Shown here: positions 8,793-16,394 of the stretch, in pieces | How positions within the stretch are numbered: the first letter of the stretch is position 1 | Layout: each line of letters begins with the position of its first letter | The notes under the pieces: generated by a model | The model's input: only the letters and a program-made list of their open reading frames with translations | Database searches by the model: none | What the model was told of the DNA's origin: nothing | NCBI GenBank assembly: GCA_018771605.1 | Contig: CP076324.1 | Location: forward strand, 372,001 to 436,000 | Direction: 5' to 3' | Origin: Aquificota bacterium | GTDB lineage: Bacteria > Aquificota > Aquificia > Aquificales > Aquificaceae | DNA: 64,000 nucleotides | Program-made: the position numbers and the translations under genes

Positions 8793-9864
8793 AGGCCTAT
8801 ACATACACATACCTTTCTGCTCTCACAAATGCCCTTACTGTGATTTTGTATCCTTTGTGGACCAAAGTGTGGACCACTGGGAGTATTTAGACCTTCTTTT
8901 GAAAGAGATAGAACTCTACAAGGACAATGACTTTGACCTCAGAACCATATACTTTGGGGGCGGGACTCCTTCCTTGATAGACCCAAGGCTATACCAAGGC
9001 TTTATGGAAAGACTTTCCAATCTTTTGGACCTCTCTAATGTGGAGGAGATAAGCCTTGAGGCAAACCCGGAAAACTACACATTGGAAGACTACAGATATT
9101 TAAGATCCATAGGCTTCAACAGGATAAGCGTGGGAGCCCAGAGCTTAAGGGAAGAAGGTTTAAAGACCCTTGGCCGAGTTCATTCCGTAAAAGACACGCT
9201 CAAGGCCCTTGATAACATCCATAGGGCAGGCTTTGAAAACATAAACATGGACCTTATCTTTGGCTATGAGGGTCAAAGCCTTGAGGATCTACAAAAAGAG
9301 CTTGATATGTTAAAGGGTCTGCCCATCACCCACCTTTCCTTTTACCTTCTTACACCTTACGAGGATACCCAGTTTGGTAACCTATACAGCAAAGGCCTTT
9401 TAAAGCTTCCTTCCGAGGATACCATAGGGTATATGTATGACCTTATCTGTGATAGCCTTGAGGCCATGGGCTTTTTGCATTATGAGATATCCAACTTTGC
9501 CCTTCCCGGCTATGAGTGCAAACACAACCTCCTTTATTGGACCCATGAGGAGTTTTTGGGCCTTGGAGTCTCCGCATGGAGCTTTGTAAATCACACACGC
9601 TTTGGGAATACAAAGAACATAAAGCTATACGCTCAAAAGGTAAAAAGTGAGAAAAGGCCTGTAGAATACCAAGAGGTTCTAAAAGACAAAGACCTTTTAT
9701 ACGATTACCTCTTTGTTGCCCTTAGGACAAAAAGGGGTGTGGAGAAAAACCTTTTGTCCATTCCGGAGGACCTTAGGGAGTTCTTTGAAGAGGAGGATGG
9801 CAGGTGGAGGTTAAACAGAAGGGGCATGCTGATTATAAACGAGATACTTTTAAGGCTAAAATAA
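8785..9864 (+). CDS. hemW: HemW-like radical SAM protein
   Basis: About 359 residues. I choose the ATG at 8785, which overlaps the rodA stop by 8 bp, over an in-frame TTG two codons earlier. The radical-SAM motif CSHKCPYC (CxxxCxxC, Cys12/16/19) is followed by DF, as in HemW and unlike HemN, which has a further Cys. The SAM-binding segment YFGGGTPS follows. HemW-type proteins bind haem and are thought to act in haem handling; they are not oxygen-independent coproporphyrinogen oxidases, so HemN activity should not be assumed. Confidence 0.88.
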   Translation: MLKGLYIHIPFCSHKCPYCDFVSFVDQSVDHWEYLDLLLKEIELYKDNDFDLRTIYFGGGTPSLIDPRLYQGFMERLSNLLDLSNVEEISLEANPENYTLEDYRYLRSIGFNRISVGAQSLREEGLKTLGRVHSVKDTLKALDNIHRAGFENINMDLIFGYEGQSLEDLQKELDMLKGLPITHLSFYLLTPYEDTQFGNLYSKGLLKLPSEDTIGYMYDLICDSLEAMGFLHYEISNFALPGYECKHNLLYWTHEEFLGLGVSAWSFVNHTRFGNTKNIKLYAQKVKSEKRPVEYQEVLKDKDLLYDYLFVALRTKRGVEKNLLSIPEDLREFFEEEDGRWRLNRRGMLIINEILLRLK

Positions 9865-9868
9865 ACTT

Positions 9869-11143
9869 ATGCTAAGCAGAAGAGAGTTTTTAAAGTATGG
9901 TGGCTCTTTTGCTATTATTTCTATTCTTCCTTCTTGTGCAGAAGCCACCACAAAGAGACCTTTTTTAAACCTTCTTCCAGAGCAAAAAGAGATAGAGATA
10001 GGAAGGTCCTATGTGCCCTACGCCATAGAGGAATTTGATGGGCTATACTCCGATAGGGAAATTCAAAGTTATGTAAAGAACGTTGGCCTTAGCCTTACAA
10101 GGGTGGCAGAAAGGAAGCTACCCTACGAATTTTATGTGGTAAATTCTTCCCAGGTCAACGCCTTTGCCCTTCCTGGTGGGCCGGTTATGATAACCAGGGG
10201 CCTATTGCTTAGGTTAAACTCGGAGAGCGAGCTTGCAAACGTGCTTGCCCACGAGCTTGGGCACCTAAACGCAAGACACCATGCAAGGTTTTTAGAAAAG
10301 CAGTTTGGCCTTAGTCTTCTTTTGAACATAGGGGCCTTGCTCTTGGCAGACAAGCCTTACGGGCAGGTGCTTTTGCAGTTTGGACAGATAGGTGCGGGGC
10401 TTTTGAGCCTAAAGTTCAGCAGGGACCAGGAGAGGGAAGCGGACCAGTATGGCCTTCTCTATGCCTACAAGGCTGGCTATGACCCAATGGGCATGATAAG
10501 AGTTTTTGAGACCTTTAAGGCTATGGAAAAAAGAGAAAGAGCGCCCGAGTGGCTCTCCACCCACCCACTTCCAGAAACAAGGATGGCCGAGGTAAAAAGG
10601 ATGATAGAGACTTTTAAGCCTACAGGCTACTTTATAACAGACACCCAAGACTTCCAAGTTGCAAAGGAAAAGCTTTTTAAGACAAAGCCTTCCTTTGATG
10701 AGTTTGACAAAGGAAAGGTTGCCTTTGCCAAAAAGGATTACAGTCAGGCAAGCAGACACTTCCAAAGGGCCATAGAGCTTTATCCAGAGAACTACACAGC
10801 AAGGGCCTATATGGCCTACATACTTGCCATGGAAGGAAGGACAGGGGAGGCCGAAAGGCATTCAAGTCTTGCACTAAGGACCATGCCCGATGTTTTCCTT
10901 ACAAACTTTGTGCATGGCTATGTAAAGTTTGCCCAAAGGGAATATCAAGAGTCTTTAAGATATCTTCAAAAGGCAAACAGGCTCATACCGGACCATGCCT
11001 CCACCCACTACTACCTTGGAAGGAACTACGAAGCCCTTGGACAAAGAGAAAAGGCCATAGAACACTACAGGATAGCCCTTGAGCTATCTCAAGGCAAGGC
11101 GCCATGGGCGGAGGATGCAAAAGAAAGGCTAAGAAGGTTATAA
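9869..11143 (+). CDS. M48 metalloprotease with C-terminal TPR repeats (BepA-like)
   Basis: 424 residues. The N-terminus combines an SRREFLK twin-arginine-like motif with a possible lipobox (LPSC), so it is exported and may be a lipoprotein. The zinc motif HELGH is near residue 128, with the third ligand in EREADQYG near 190. TPR-like repeats follow from about 270 to the end (for example FDKGKVAFAKKDYSQASRHF). BepA/YfgC-type proteins monitor and degrade misassembled outer-membrane proteins in the periplasm. The final three codons and the stop lie inside the direct repeat that flanks the adjacent mobile elements, so the gene was left intact. Confidence 0.87.
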   Translation: MLSRREFLKYGGSFAIISILPSCAEATTKRPFLNLLPEQKEIEIGRSYVPYAIEEFDGLYSDREIQSYVKNVGLSLTRVAERKLPYEFYVVNSSQVNAFALPGGPVMITRGLLLRLNSESELANVLAHELGHLNARHHARFLEKQFGLSLLLNIGALLLADKPYGQVLLQFGQIGAGLLSLKFSRDQEREADQYGLLYAYKAGYDPMGMIRVFETFKAMEKRERAPEWLSTHPLPETRMAEVKRMIETFKPTGYFITDTQDFQVAKEKLFKTKPSFDEFDKGKVAFAKKDYSQASRHFQRAIELYPENYTARAYMAYILAMEGRTGEAERHSSLALRTMPDVFLTNFVHGYVKFAQREYQESLRYLQKANRLIPDHASTHYYLGRNYEALGQREKAIEHYRIALELSQGKAPWAEDAKERLRRL

Positions 11144-11151
11144 TTTTCTCA
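11130..11151. repeat. Target-site duplication, copy A
   Basis: First of three identical direct repeats of 22-23 bp with a central TTATAAT. This copy contains the end of the M48 protease gene (…AGG TTA TAA). The other copies are at 11363-11384 and 14085-14106. The three copies separate two adjacent mobile elements. Confidence 0.85.
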
Positions 11152-11362
11152 TACGCCGAGTGAGAAATTAATTAGGAAGCTGGGATACCATCATACCTTC
11201 TTGCAAAAAATAAATGAGACAAGAAATGTAGAAGCACGGCATGCCGTGCGACTACTAATAAAAAATCCAAAAGTAGTGGCGGGTCTTGAACCCGCCTGAT
11301 GTTTTATAATCTGGCAGGTTTAAAACCTGCCACTACAAAGGATGAATTTCTCACCCCACGTA
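11152..11362. mobile_element. Miniature inverted-repeat element (MITE), 211 bp
   Basis: The element has no coding capacity and lies between two copies of the 22-bp direct repeat. Its ends are imperfect inverted repeats, TACGCCGAGTGAGAAATT at the left and TACGTGGGGTGAGAAATT on the other strand at the right. These match the ends of the adjacent IS, which could mobilise it. The interior holds several perfect palindromes: GCACGGCATGCCGTGC near 11236, a GGCGGG/CCCGCC hairpin near 11280 and a GGCAGGTTT/AAACCTGCC hairpin near 11312. The last two are nested inside GTAGTGGC/GCCACTAC. Confidence 0.75.
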
Positions 11363-11384
11363 TAAGAAGGTTATAATTTTCTCA
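11363..11384. repeat. Target-site duplication, copy B
   Basis: This is the middle copy of the direct repeat, separating the miniature element from the full IS. Its presence shows that the same target was used for two successive insertions. Confidence 0.85.
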
Positions 11385-11444
11385 TACGCCGAGTGAGAAA
11401 TTCCCTTTAAGCTAAACCTTCCATATCAATAAAAAGACAGCAGG

Positions 11445-11466
11445 GCTACTATAATAGTAGCTCTAA
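11445..11466. promoter_or_regulatory. Palindrome upstream of the transposase gene
   Basis: GGGCTACTA and TAGTAGCTC form a stem of about 9-10 bp with a tiny AT loop, followed by GGAGG and the transposase ATG. It could fold in read-through transcripts and hide the ribosome site, a common way for insertion sequences to limit transposition, or it could be a binding site. The same structure precedes copy 2. Confidence 0.45.
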
Positions 11467-11487
11467 AAATCATCGGAGGTTTTTATC

Positions 11488-12324
11488 ATGGAAATTATAC
11501 CACCTTACCTACGCATCTACCAACAAATCCTAAAAGACCTTGAAAATGCCTTGCCATTCCTTAATGTGCCAAAAGCTAAAGCAGGCAGAAAGCCTAAACT
11601 CACAGACATCCATATAGCAGCCATCTTTATACTCTCCTACATAACCAATACAAAAGTCCTCACCTTAGCTAAACTACTTATTGACCCATCCATACAATCA
11701 TGGCATATCTTCAGAAGATACAGACTCAAGAGAGTATACAGGATATTGAGAGAATACAAGCTTCACAAGCTGAGGCTTATGATTTTAGCAAGGCTTTTGT
11801 ATGGTAAGAAGATAGAACTTGTAATAGATGGAACCATAGTGGACATAGCCAATGTAAACAGGGCGAGGACACAGAAGATAAGGAGGGTAAGAGGGAAGGT
11901 ATGGTGGGCAAAGAGGAGAAGGAAGATAGTTCGGAGAGACAATGGGAAGGTAGTGGAGTTTGAGGAGGTCAGGTATGGCATGTTGATGATGGTGTTATGT
12001 GATAGGTGGGGAAGAGTTTATGATGTGTGGATAAGCTTTGGAAGTGTGCATGAGGTTAGGGCATTTAGGGAAAGGAAGAGAAGGAGTTTATGGTTTAGGA
12101 AGCTTGTGGAGAGTTGTGTGGTGTATGGAGATAGGGGTTATAGGGGTTGTGAAGGTGTTATTGTGTGTGGTAGTAGGGAGATGAGGGCAAAAAGGCAGGT
12201 AGTGGAAGGTGTTATAAGTCAGATAAAGCTTTTTAATGCTGGTAGTGGGTGGAGGACTTTAACTTGTGTGCTTGTGTATGTATATGCTTATGCTATTGGA
12301 TATAGCTATTATAGGAGGCTATAA
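11488..12324 (+). CDS. DDE transposase, copy 1 (C-terminus altered by insertion)
   Basis: 278 residues. Candidate catalytic residues are Asp114 (VIDGT), Asp215 (VYGDRGYRG) and Glu240 (RQVVEGVISQIK), the arrangement of IS4/IS5/IS982-like RNase-H-fold transposases; I cannot fix the family further. A basic stretch (RRVRGKVWWAKRRRK, 132-146) probably binds DNA. The intact copy ends YYRRGELEV. Here the nested IS110-type element replaces GELEV with a single Leu and a stop, so the protein is probably still functional. GGAGG precedes the ATG. Confidence 0.88.
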   Translation: MEIIPPYLRIYQQILKDLENALPFLNVPKAKAGRKPKLTDIHIAAIFILSYITNTKVLTLAKLLIDPSIQSWHIFRRYRLKRVYRILREYKLHKLRLMILARLLYGKKIELVIDGTIVDIANVNRARTQKIRRVRGKVWWAKRRRKIVRRDNGKVVEFEEVRYGMLMMVLCDRWGRVYDVWISFGSVHEVRAFRERKRRSLWFRKLVESCVVYGDRGYRGCEGVIVCGSREMRAKRQVVEGVISQIKLFNAGSGWRTLTCVLVYVYAYAIGYSYYRRL

Positions 12325-12348
12325 GTAATGATTAGTCTTAGACCCTAC

Positions 12349-12377
12349 TTGACAGCATTTGAGAGGGGGTCTATATT
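12349..12377 (+). promoter_or_regulatory. Promoter at the left end of the IS110-type element
   Basis: TTGACA (12349-12354), a 17-bp spacer and TATATT (12372-12377) make a near-consensus sigma-70 promoter pointing into the ribbon-helix-helix and recombinase genes. An AGACCC/GGGTCT inverted repeat (from 12340 to about 12371) surrounds the -35 box and could be an operator. Confidence 0.6.
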
Positions 12378-12419
12378 ATGTGGTTGAAATACTCCTGTAG
12401 TCATGATTGGAGGAATACT

Positions 12420-12599
12420 TTGAAGAGGAAAGAAAAGTTTCAACTATGGATGCCTTCAGAAGTTTTGTGGAAGCTCCGTGCCATAGCGGAAGAGGAAGGA
12501 AGAACGGTGTCAGACCTTATCAAAGAAGCGGTAGCTGAGTGGCTTGACAAAAAGGAAAAGGAAAAGTCAAGACCTATAAAACTGGAGGAGCTTAAATGA
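12420..12599 (+). CDS. Ribbon-helix-helix DNA-binding protein within the IS110-type element
   Basis: I place the start at the TTG at 12420, because GGAGG lies at 12409-12413 with a 6-nt spacer; an upstream ATG at 12378 has no ribosome site. About 59 residues: a beta-strand (KEKFQLWMP) and two helices (SEVLWKLRAIAEEEG; TVSDLIKEAVAEWLDKKEKE) give the typical RHH/CopG pattern. The stop overlaps the recombinase start by 4 bp (ATGA), so the two are coupled. It probably represses the element's own promoter or helps recombination. Such a gene is not a standard component of IS110 elements as I know them. Confidence 0.65.
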   Translation: MKRKEKFQLWMPSEVLWKLRAIAEEEGRTVSDLIKEAVAEWLDKKEKEKSRPIKLEELK

Positions 12600-13854
12600 C
12601 AAAATTTGTTGTGGGAGTGGATGTGGATTCTAAAGCTTGTCAGATATGTGTTAAGGAAGTTTCAAGCAAAAAAACACTACTTAACATAAAAGTTGCAAAC
12701 CTTGAACTGCAGGAGTTTATTGAAAAAAGACTGAAGGAACTTGCTGTGCCTTCTGAGTCTATGGTAGTTATGGAAAGCACTGGTAAATCTTACTTTCTCT
12801 TTCCTATGCATGTTTTTTCTTCCTTTGGTTATCAGGTGAGGGTAGAAAACCCACGCTTTATTAAAGCCTTTGCAGACAGTTTTTCTGTGAGGGTAAAAAG
12901 ACTGACAGGTATGATGCGGAAGTTTTGGCTCTTTATGGAATAGAGAGGTGCATAGGCTCATATAAGGTTTCATATCTTCCAAACGACCTGAAGGCTACCG
13001 TCAGACACTGGGCGAAGCTAAGGAAGGTGAAACAGGAGATAGAAGGATATGCTTTCTCTCAAGCTCTTGTGGTGTTTCCTTTAATTGACGAAGTTTTTGG
13101 AGGAAGTCCTTTAAAGACAAAGATTGGGAGGTTTGCTCTTTCTTACTATGAAGGCTGGCATAACTTGTATGAGAGAGATTTTCAGACTTTCAAGGAAGAA
13201 GTTTATAGCCATGTGAGGCGTGCAAGGAACACAGACAAGTTTTTAGACCTGCTTTACAGGTATGCGGAGAAGATAGCCAAGACAGGTTATAAGCCAACAA
13301 GCAGGCAGGTAGAACTTCTCAGGCTTGCTTTGAGAGAGCTTGAGGAATACGAGAAGTTAATAAGGCTTGTGGAAGAGGAGCTTATAAGGATAAGCAGAGG
13401 AATAGAAGAGGTTGAGCTTTTGAAGAGCATACCTGGGATAGGTGATTTGAGCGCTGTTGTGCTGTATGCGGAGATAGGGAATATAGACAGGTTTAGAGAT
13501 AGAGACGACCTTTGGGCATATTTTGGTATGGACCCGAGAAACGAAGAAAGCGGAGAAAGCGTCAGGAGAAGTAGCAAGATTTCCAGAGCTGGAGTGTCTT
13601 ATGTTAGAGGTTTGCTATACATGATAGCCTGCTCTCTAATAAGGAAAGGTGCGCCATATTTTGAAACATACTGGCAGTTAAGGAAAAAAGGCAAGAGCCA
13701 TAAAGAAGCTTTGATAGTAATAGCTCACAAGATAGTGAGGATAATCTATGGTGTTTTGAAAGGAAGGTTTCCGTGCAGGAAGTTTGCAGGTCATATAAGC
13801 AAGTCAGTGGTAGATTTTGATGAGCTTATTTATGAGGTGCAGGAAGATGAGTAA
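12596..13854 (+). pseudogene. IS110-family DEDD recombinase, frameshifted
   Basis: Two overlapping frames together encode one IS110-type protein of about 420 residues. The first frame supplies VGVDVDSK with the first catalytic Asp and MESTG (Glu60). It then runs off at the expected KTDxxDA motif. In the -1 frame the DNA reads KKTDRYDAEVLALYG and continues to the end, including the GDLSAVVLYAEIG and LWAYFGMDPR region typical of the C-terminal transposase_20 domain. The shift occurs in an A5 run near 12895-12899; six A residues would restore one frame. Either one A was lost or ribosomes slip from AAA to AAA. Confidence 0.8.
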
Positions 13855-14000
13855 GGGCGGAAGAGCGGGCTTCATGTTCATTGCCCTGCATGCGGGCGTT
13901 AGGAGGCGTGCCCCCTTCCGCTCTTTTAATGTGTTCCTGCGGGCGGACATTATAGATACCCCAAAAGCGGGTGTTCGGAGGATTGCCCTGGGAACACAAA
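13855..14000 (+). ncRNA. Candidate bridge/seek RNA of the IS110-type element
   Basis: This non-coding tail of the element follows the recombinase stop and can form two successive hairpins. In the first, AAGAGCGG (13861-13868) pairs with CCGCTCTT (13918-13925) and encloses a GCCC/GGGC stem. In the second, GTGTTCC (13931-13937) pairs with GGAACAC (13991-13997), extended by GGGC/GCCC and with an apical CCC/GGG stem and internal loops. IS110/IS1111 elements encode such two-loop RNAs that specify target and donor DNA; in the IS1111 group they lie 3' of the recombinase gene, as here. The assignment is inference from position and fold. Confidence 0.5.
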
Positions 14001-14084
14001 AAATAAAAACTTTGCTAACTAAATACTTGACAAAAAATTTTTCGGAGGGGTGAACTTGAGGTCTAATTTCTCACCCGGCGTGTA

Positions 14085-14106
14085 TAAGAAGGTTATAATT
14101 TTCTCA
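14085..14106. repeat. Target-site duplication, copy C
   Basis: Third copy of the direct repeat. It supplies TATAAT (14094-14099) 6 nt before the argJ ATG, and its last base is the first base of that ATG. Because the repeat carries both the upstream gene's stop and the downstream gene's start region, neither gene was damaged. Confidence 0.85.
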
Positions 14107-15236
14107 TGGAAATTTTAATGGGCGTTGGAAAGGCTGGCCTAAAGTCTGGAGAAAAACCAGACATACTTGTAGTGCTTTTGCCACAAACATGTAGTGCTTC
14201 CTTTCTTTTTACAAAAAATCACTTTAAATCTGCCAGCGTGCTTTACTCCCAAAAGGTCTTTAATGGAAGGGTAAGAGCTATGGTGATAAACAGCGGGAAC
14301 GCCAACTGTGGCGTTGGGAGGGAAGGGCTTTTGCATGCGGAACTTATGGCAAAGAGGGTGGCAGAAAAACTTGATGTGGAAGAGGATGAGGTGCTTGTCT
14401 TTTCCACAGGTGTGATAGGAAAGCCCTTACCCATAGATAGGGTACTTTCTGGTATAGATTCTGCCTGTGAAATCCTTGAACCCCTTGACCTAAAGAGGGC
14501 AAGCGAGGTAATATCCACCACTGATAGCTTCCCCAAGTATGACTTTGTGAAGAGGGATAAATTGGAGGTCTTTGGCTTTGCCAAGGGTGCTGGTATGATA
14601 CATCCCAACATGGGAACTATGCTTGCCTTTGTCTTTACCAACGCAGACCTAAGGGAGGATATCTTGGAAAGGCTTCACAAGGACATAAACGATAGGACTT
14701 TTAACTCCATAAGCGTGGATGGATGTATGAGTACCAACGATAGCTTTGGCCTCATAAGCCTTGGGTTTGTAAAGGAGGACCTACAAAAGGTGAGCGATGC
14801 CATAGAGGAGGTCTCACTTAGCCTTGCCAAGAAGATAGTTCAAGATGGTGAAGGAGCCACAAGGGTCATAAAAGTGGTGGTAAAGAACGCATCACTACAG
14901 CTAAAGGCAAGGTTTATAGCCCAGGCGATAGCCACCTCAAACCTTGTAAAGACGGCAGTATTTGGAAAAGACCCCAACTGGGGAAGGATAGTGGCGGCGG
15001 CCGGTTCTACAGCCTTTCCTATAGACCAGTTTAAGCTAAAAGTTTATATAGGAAGCCACCTTGTATACGATGGAAAGGTGCATCCCAAGGCCGTAGAGAA
15101 TGCCAAGAAGTATATGGAAGAATCTCAGGAGATTGAGATAACCCTTGACCTTATGGAAGGAAAGGAAAGCTGGACCTACTACTCTTCCGACCTTACCTAC
15201 GACTATATAAAGATCAACGCAGAATATACCACTTAG
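14106..15236 (+). CDS. argJ: Bifunctional ornithine acetyltransferase/N-acetylglutamate synthase ArgJ
   Basis: 376 residues, close to the usual ArgJ length. The autocleavage site is visible as MIHPNMGTMLAF: cleavage before Thr in GTML gives the alpha and beta chains. Other family segments are GNANCGVG, STGVIGKPLP, SISVDGCMSTND and DPNWGRIVAAAG. It recycles acetyl groups in arginine synthesis. Whether it also accepts acetyl-CoA cannot be told. The start lies 6 nt after a TATAAT box and has only a weak AGAAGG ribosome site. Before the insertions it was 6 nt downstream of the M48 protease stop. Confidence 0.92.
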   Translation: MEILMGVGKAGLKSGEKPDILVVLLPQTCSASFLFTKNHFKSASVLYSQKVFNGRVRAMVINSGNANCGVGREGLLHAELMAKRVAEKLDVEEDEVLVFSTGVIGKPLPIDRVLSGIDSACEILEPLDLKRASEVISTTDSFPKYDFVKRDKLEVFGFAKGAGMIHPNMGTMLAFVFTNADLREDILERLHKDINDRTFNSISVDGCMSTNDSFGLISLGFVKEDLQKVSDAIEEVSLSLAKKIVQDGEGATRVIKVVVKNASLQLKARFIAQAIATSNLVKTAVFGKDPNWGRIVAAAGSTAFPIDQFKLKVYIGSHLVYDGKVHPKAVENAKKYMEESQEIEITLDLMEGKESWTYYSSDLTYDYIKINAEYTT

Positions 15237-15252
15237 GCTATATTTATAAACT

Positions 15253-15771
15253 ATGATGAAAGCCATACCTTATATACTAACGGCTATCCTTTTGATTATG
15301 GTCTTATTCTTTGCCTTGGAACACAAGAAGGAGGATGAAGGCTTATCTTCTTACAGGCCACCGGTGGAGCAAAGCCTTCCAAACTTTACCTTTAAAACCC
15401 TTGATGGCAAGGAAATTAGCCTGAACGATTTTAGAGGAAAGGTCCTTCTTGTAAACTTCTGGGCCACCTGGTGTCCACCTTGTAGGGAAGAGATGCCCAT
15501 CTTTGAAAAGGAATACAAAAGGTGTAAGGACAAAGGCTTTGAAATACTGGCTGTGAACATGGATAGCTCTGAAGGGTCTGTAGAGAAATTTTTGCGTGAG
15601 AACCCTGTATCCTTTCTTATAGTAAAACCTACCGATAACCTTGAGAAGGAACTAAAGCTTATGGGCTTTCCTACCTCTTACCTTTTGGATAAGGAAGGCA
15701 AGATATACCGTATAAGGTTGGGTGTTTATAGGGAGCTTGATAAGGATCTAAAAGAGCTTTTGGGATGTTAA
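15253..15771 (+). CDS. TlpA-like membrane-anchored thiol-disulfide oxidoreductase
   Basis: 172 residues. An N-terminal hydrophobic anchor (about residues 4-22) is followed by an AhpC/TSA-type thioredoxin fold. The active site WATWCPPCREEMP (CxxC near 73-76) and the cis-Pro loop GFPTSYLLD are present. TlpA/ResA-like proteins reduce apocytochrome c or other periplasmic thiols, which fits the c-type cytochromes in this window. Two ATG codons occur in tandem at 15253 and 15256; either may be used. It follows argJ by 16 bp and is likely co-transcribed. Confidence 0.88.
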   Translation: MMKAIPYILTAILLIMVLFFALEHKKEDEGLSSYRPPVEQSLPNFTFKTLDGKEISLNDFRGKVLLVNFWATWCPPCREEMPIFEKEYKRCKDKGFEILAVNMDSSEGSVEKFLRENPVSFLIVKPTDNLEKELKLMGFPTSYLLDKEGKIYRIRLGVYRELDKDLKELLGC

Positions 15772-15886
15772 GTGTATTATGCTTCTACCTCTAGTACTAT
15801 AATCCTATATGTATGCTTTGAACTAACATCTACAATTTACGTACAAAGGCCGTTTCCAGTGTAATTAATTCAAAGCCTTTGTAGAA

Positions 15887-16231
15887 CTATTTTATAAAAC
15901 GAATACTTAAAGGATAGTGGTAAACTTCACCCTTACTGGAAGCAATTACAGCTAAGATCATTACTACAATCTGAAATATATACAGCAAAATAGCCAATAA
16001 GAAACCTACAAGCAAAAGCGCCAATAAAATAGCAATTATCCAGTATATTATCATGGTAATTTGAAAGTTTAGCGACTCTTTTGCGTTCTGATATACAAAA
16101 TCCGATTCCTTACCCACCGTAAGCATAATCACCAAAGGCAGTATTATGTTCCCAAAAGGTACTATTATGGCAATTGGAGCAAGGTGAGCTATAACTGCCC
16201 ATGTTATCTCCCTGGAAGATAATGCAGACAT
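15887..16231 (-). CDS. DUF4870 family membrane protein
   Basis: 114 residues with three or four hydrophobic helices. The pattern of an N-terminal WAVIAHLAPIAI helix, a QNAKESLNFQIT segment and two further hydrophobic helices matches the DUF4870 (Tic20-like) family. Function is not established; members are small inner-membrane proteins. The 155 bp upstream and 115 bp downstream are AT-rich and contain no recognisable gene, so it stands alone. Confidence 0.75.
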   Translation of the reverse strand: MSALSSREITWAVIAHLAPIAIIVPFGNIILPLVIMLTVGKESDFVYQNAKESLNFQITMIIYWIIAILLALLLVGFLLAILLYIFQIVVMILAVIASSKGEVYHYPLSIRFIK

Positions 16232-16394
16232 AATAAACCCTCCTTTGCATTATTTTATAACTATTTTATACAAAATTTGAGAAAAATTGTTGAATTCAAT
16301 TACTCACATTCGGTTGCAATTTACGTGTCTATATTTTATAATATTCACTAAGCTATTTTGAAGCGTTTGGTAATTTTCAATTGGAGGTTTTTAA

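Larger units (their letters stand above)
12319..14048 (+). mobile_element. IS110/IS1111-type element nested in the DDE insertion sequence
   Basis: About 1.73 kb. The boundaries come from comparison with the uninterrupted IS copy: GGAGG occurs at 12314-12318 and again at 14044-14048, and the sequence of copy 2 resumes exactly after it. It has no terminal inverted repeats, as expected for this family. Contents: a promoter, a ribbon-helix-helix gene, a frameshifted DEDD recombinase gene and a structured 190-bp non-coding right end. The right end carries TTGACA (14027-14032) and the left end TATAAG (12320-12325). Joined in a circle they would form a promoter with 17-bp spacing. Confidence 0.75.
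11385..14084 (+). mobile_element. DDE insertion sequence (copy 1), interrupted by an IS110-type element
   Basis: The left end is TACGCCGAGTGAGAAATT; the right end on the other strand is TACACGCCGGGTGAGAAATT. Without the nested insertion the element would be about 970 bp, matching copy 2 at 55732-56699. It carries one transposase gene, preceded by a palindrome and a GGAGG ribosome site. Direct repeats of 22 bp flank it. The nested element sits at 12319-14048, four codons before the end of an intact transposase gene. Confidence 0.85.

Noticed and set aside
10409-10861. A 150-codon minus-strand frame inside the M48 protease gene
   Set aside because: The protease frame carries HExxH and TPR motifs throughout; the opposite frame is a shadow.
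12925-13854. The second half of the IS110-type recombinase as a separate gene
   Set aside because: Its first codons are the -1 frame continuation of the upstream half and there is no ribosome site; it belongs to one frameshifted gene.
11130-14106. The three identical 22-bp repeats read as a CRISPR array
   Set aside because: Intervals are 211 and 2700 bp and filled by recognisable mobile elements; the repeats fit target-site duplications.
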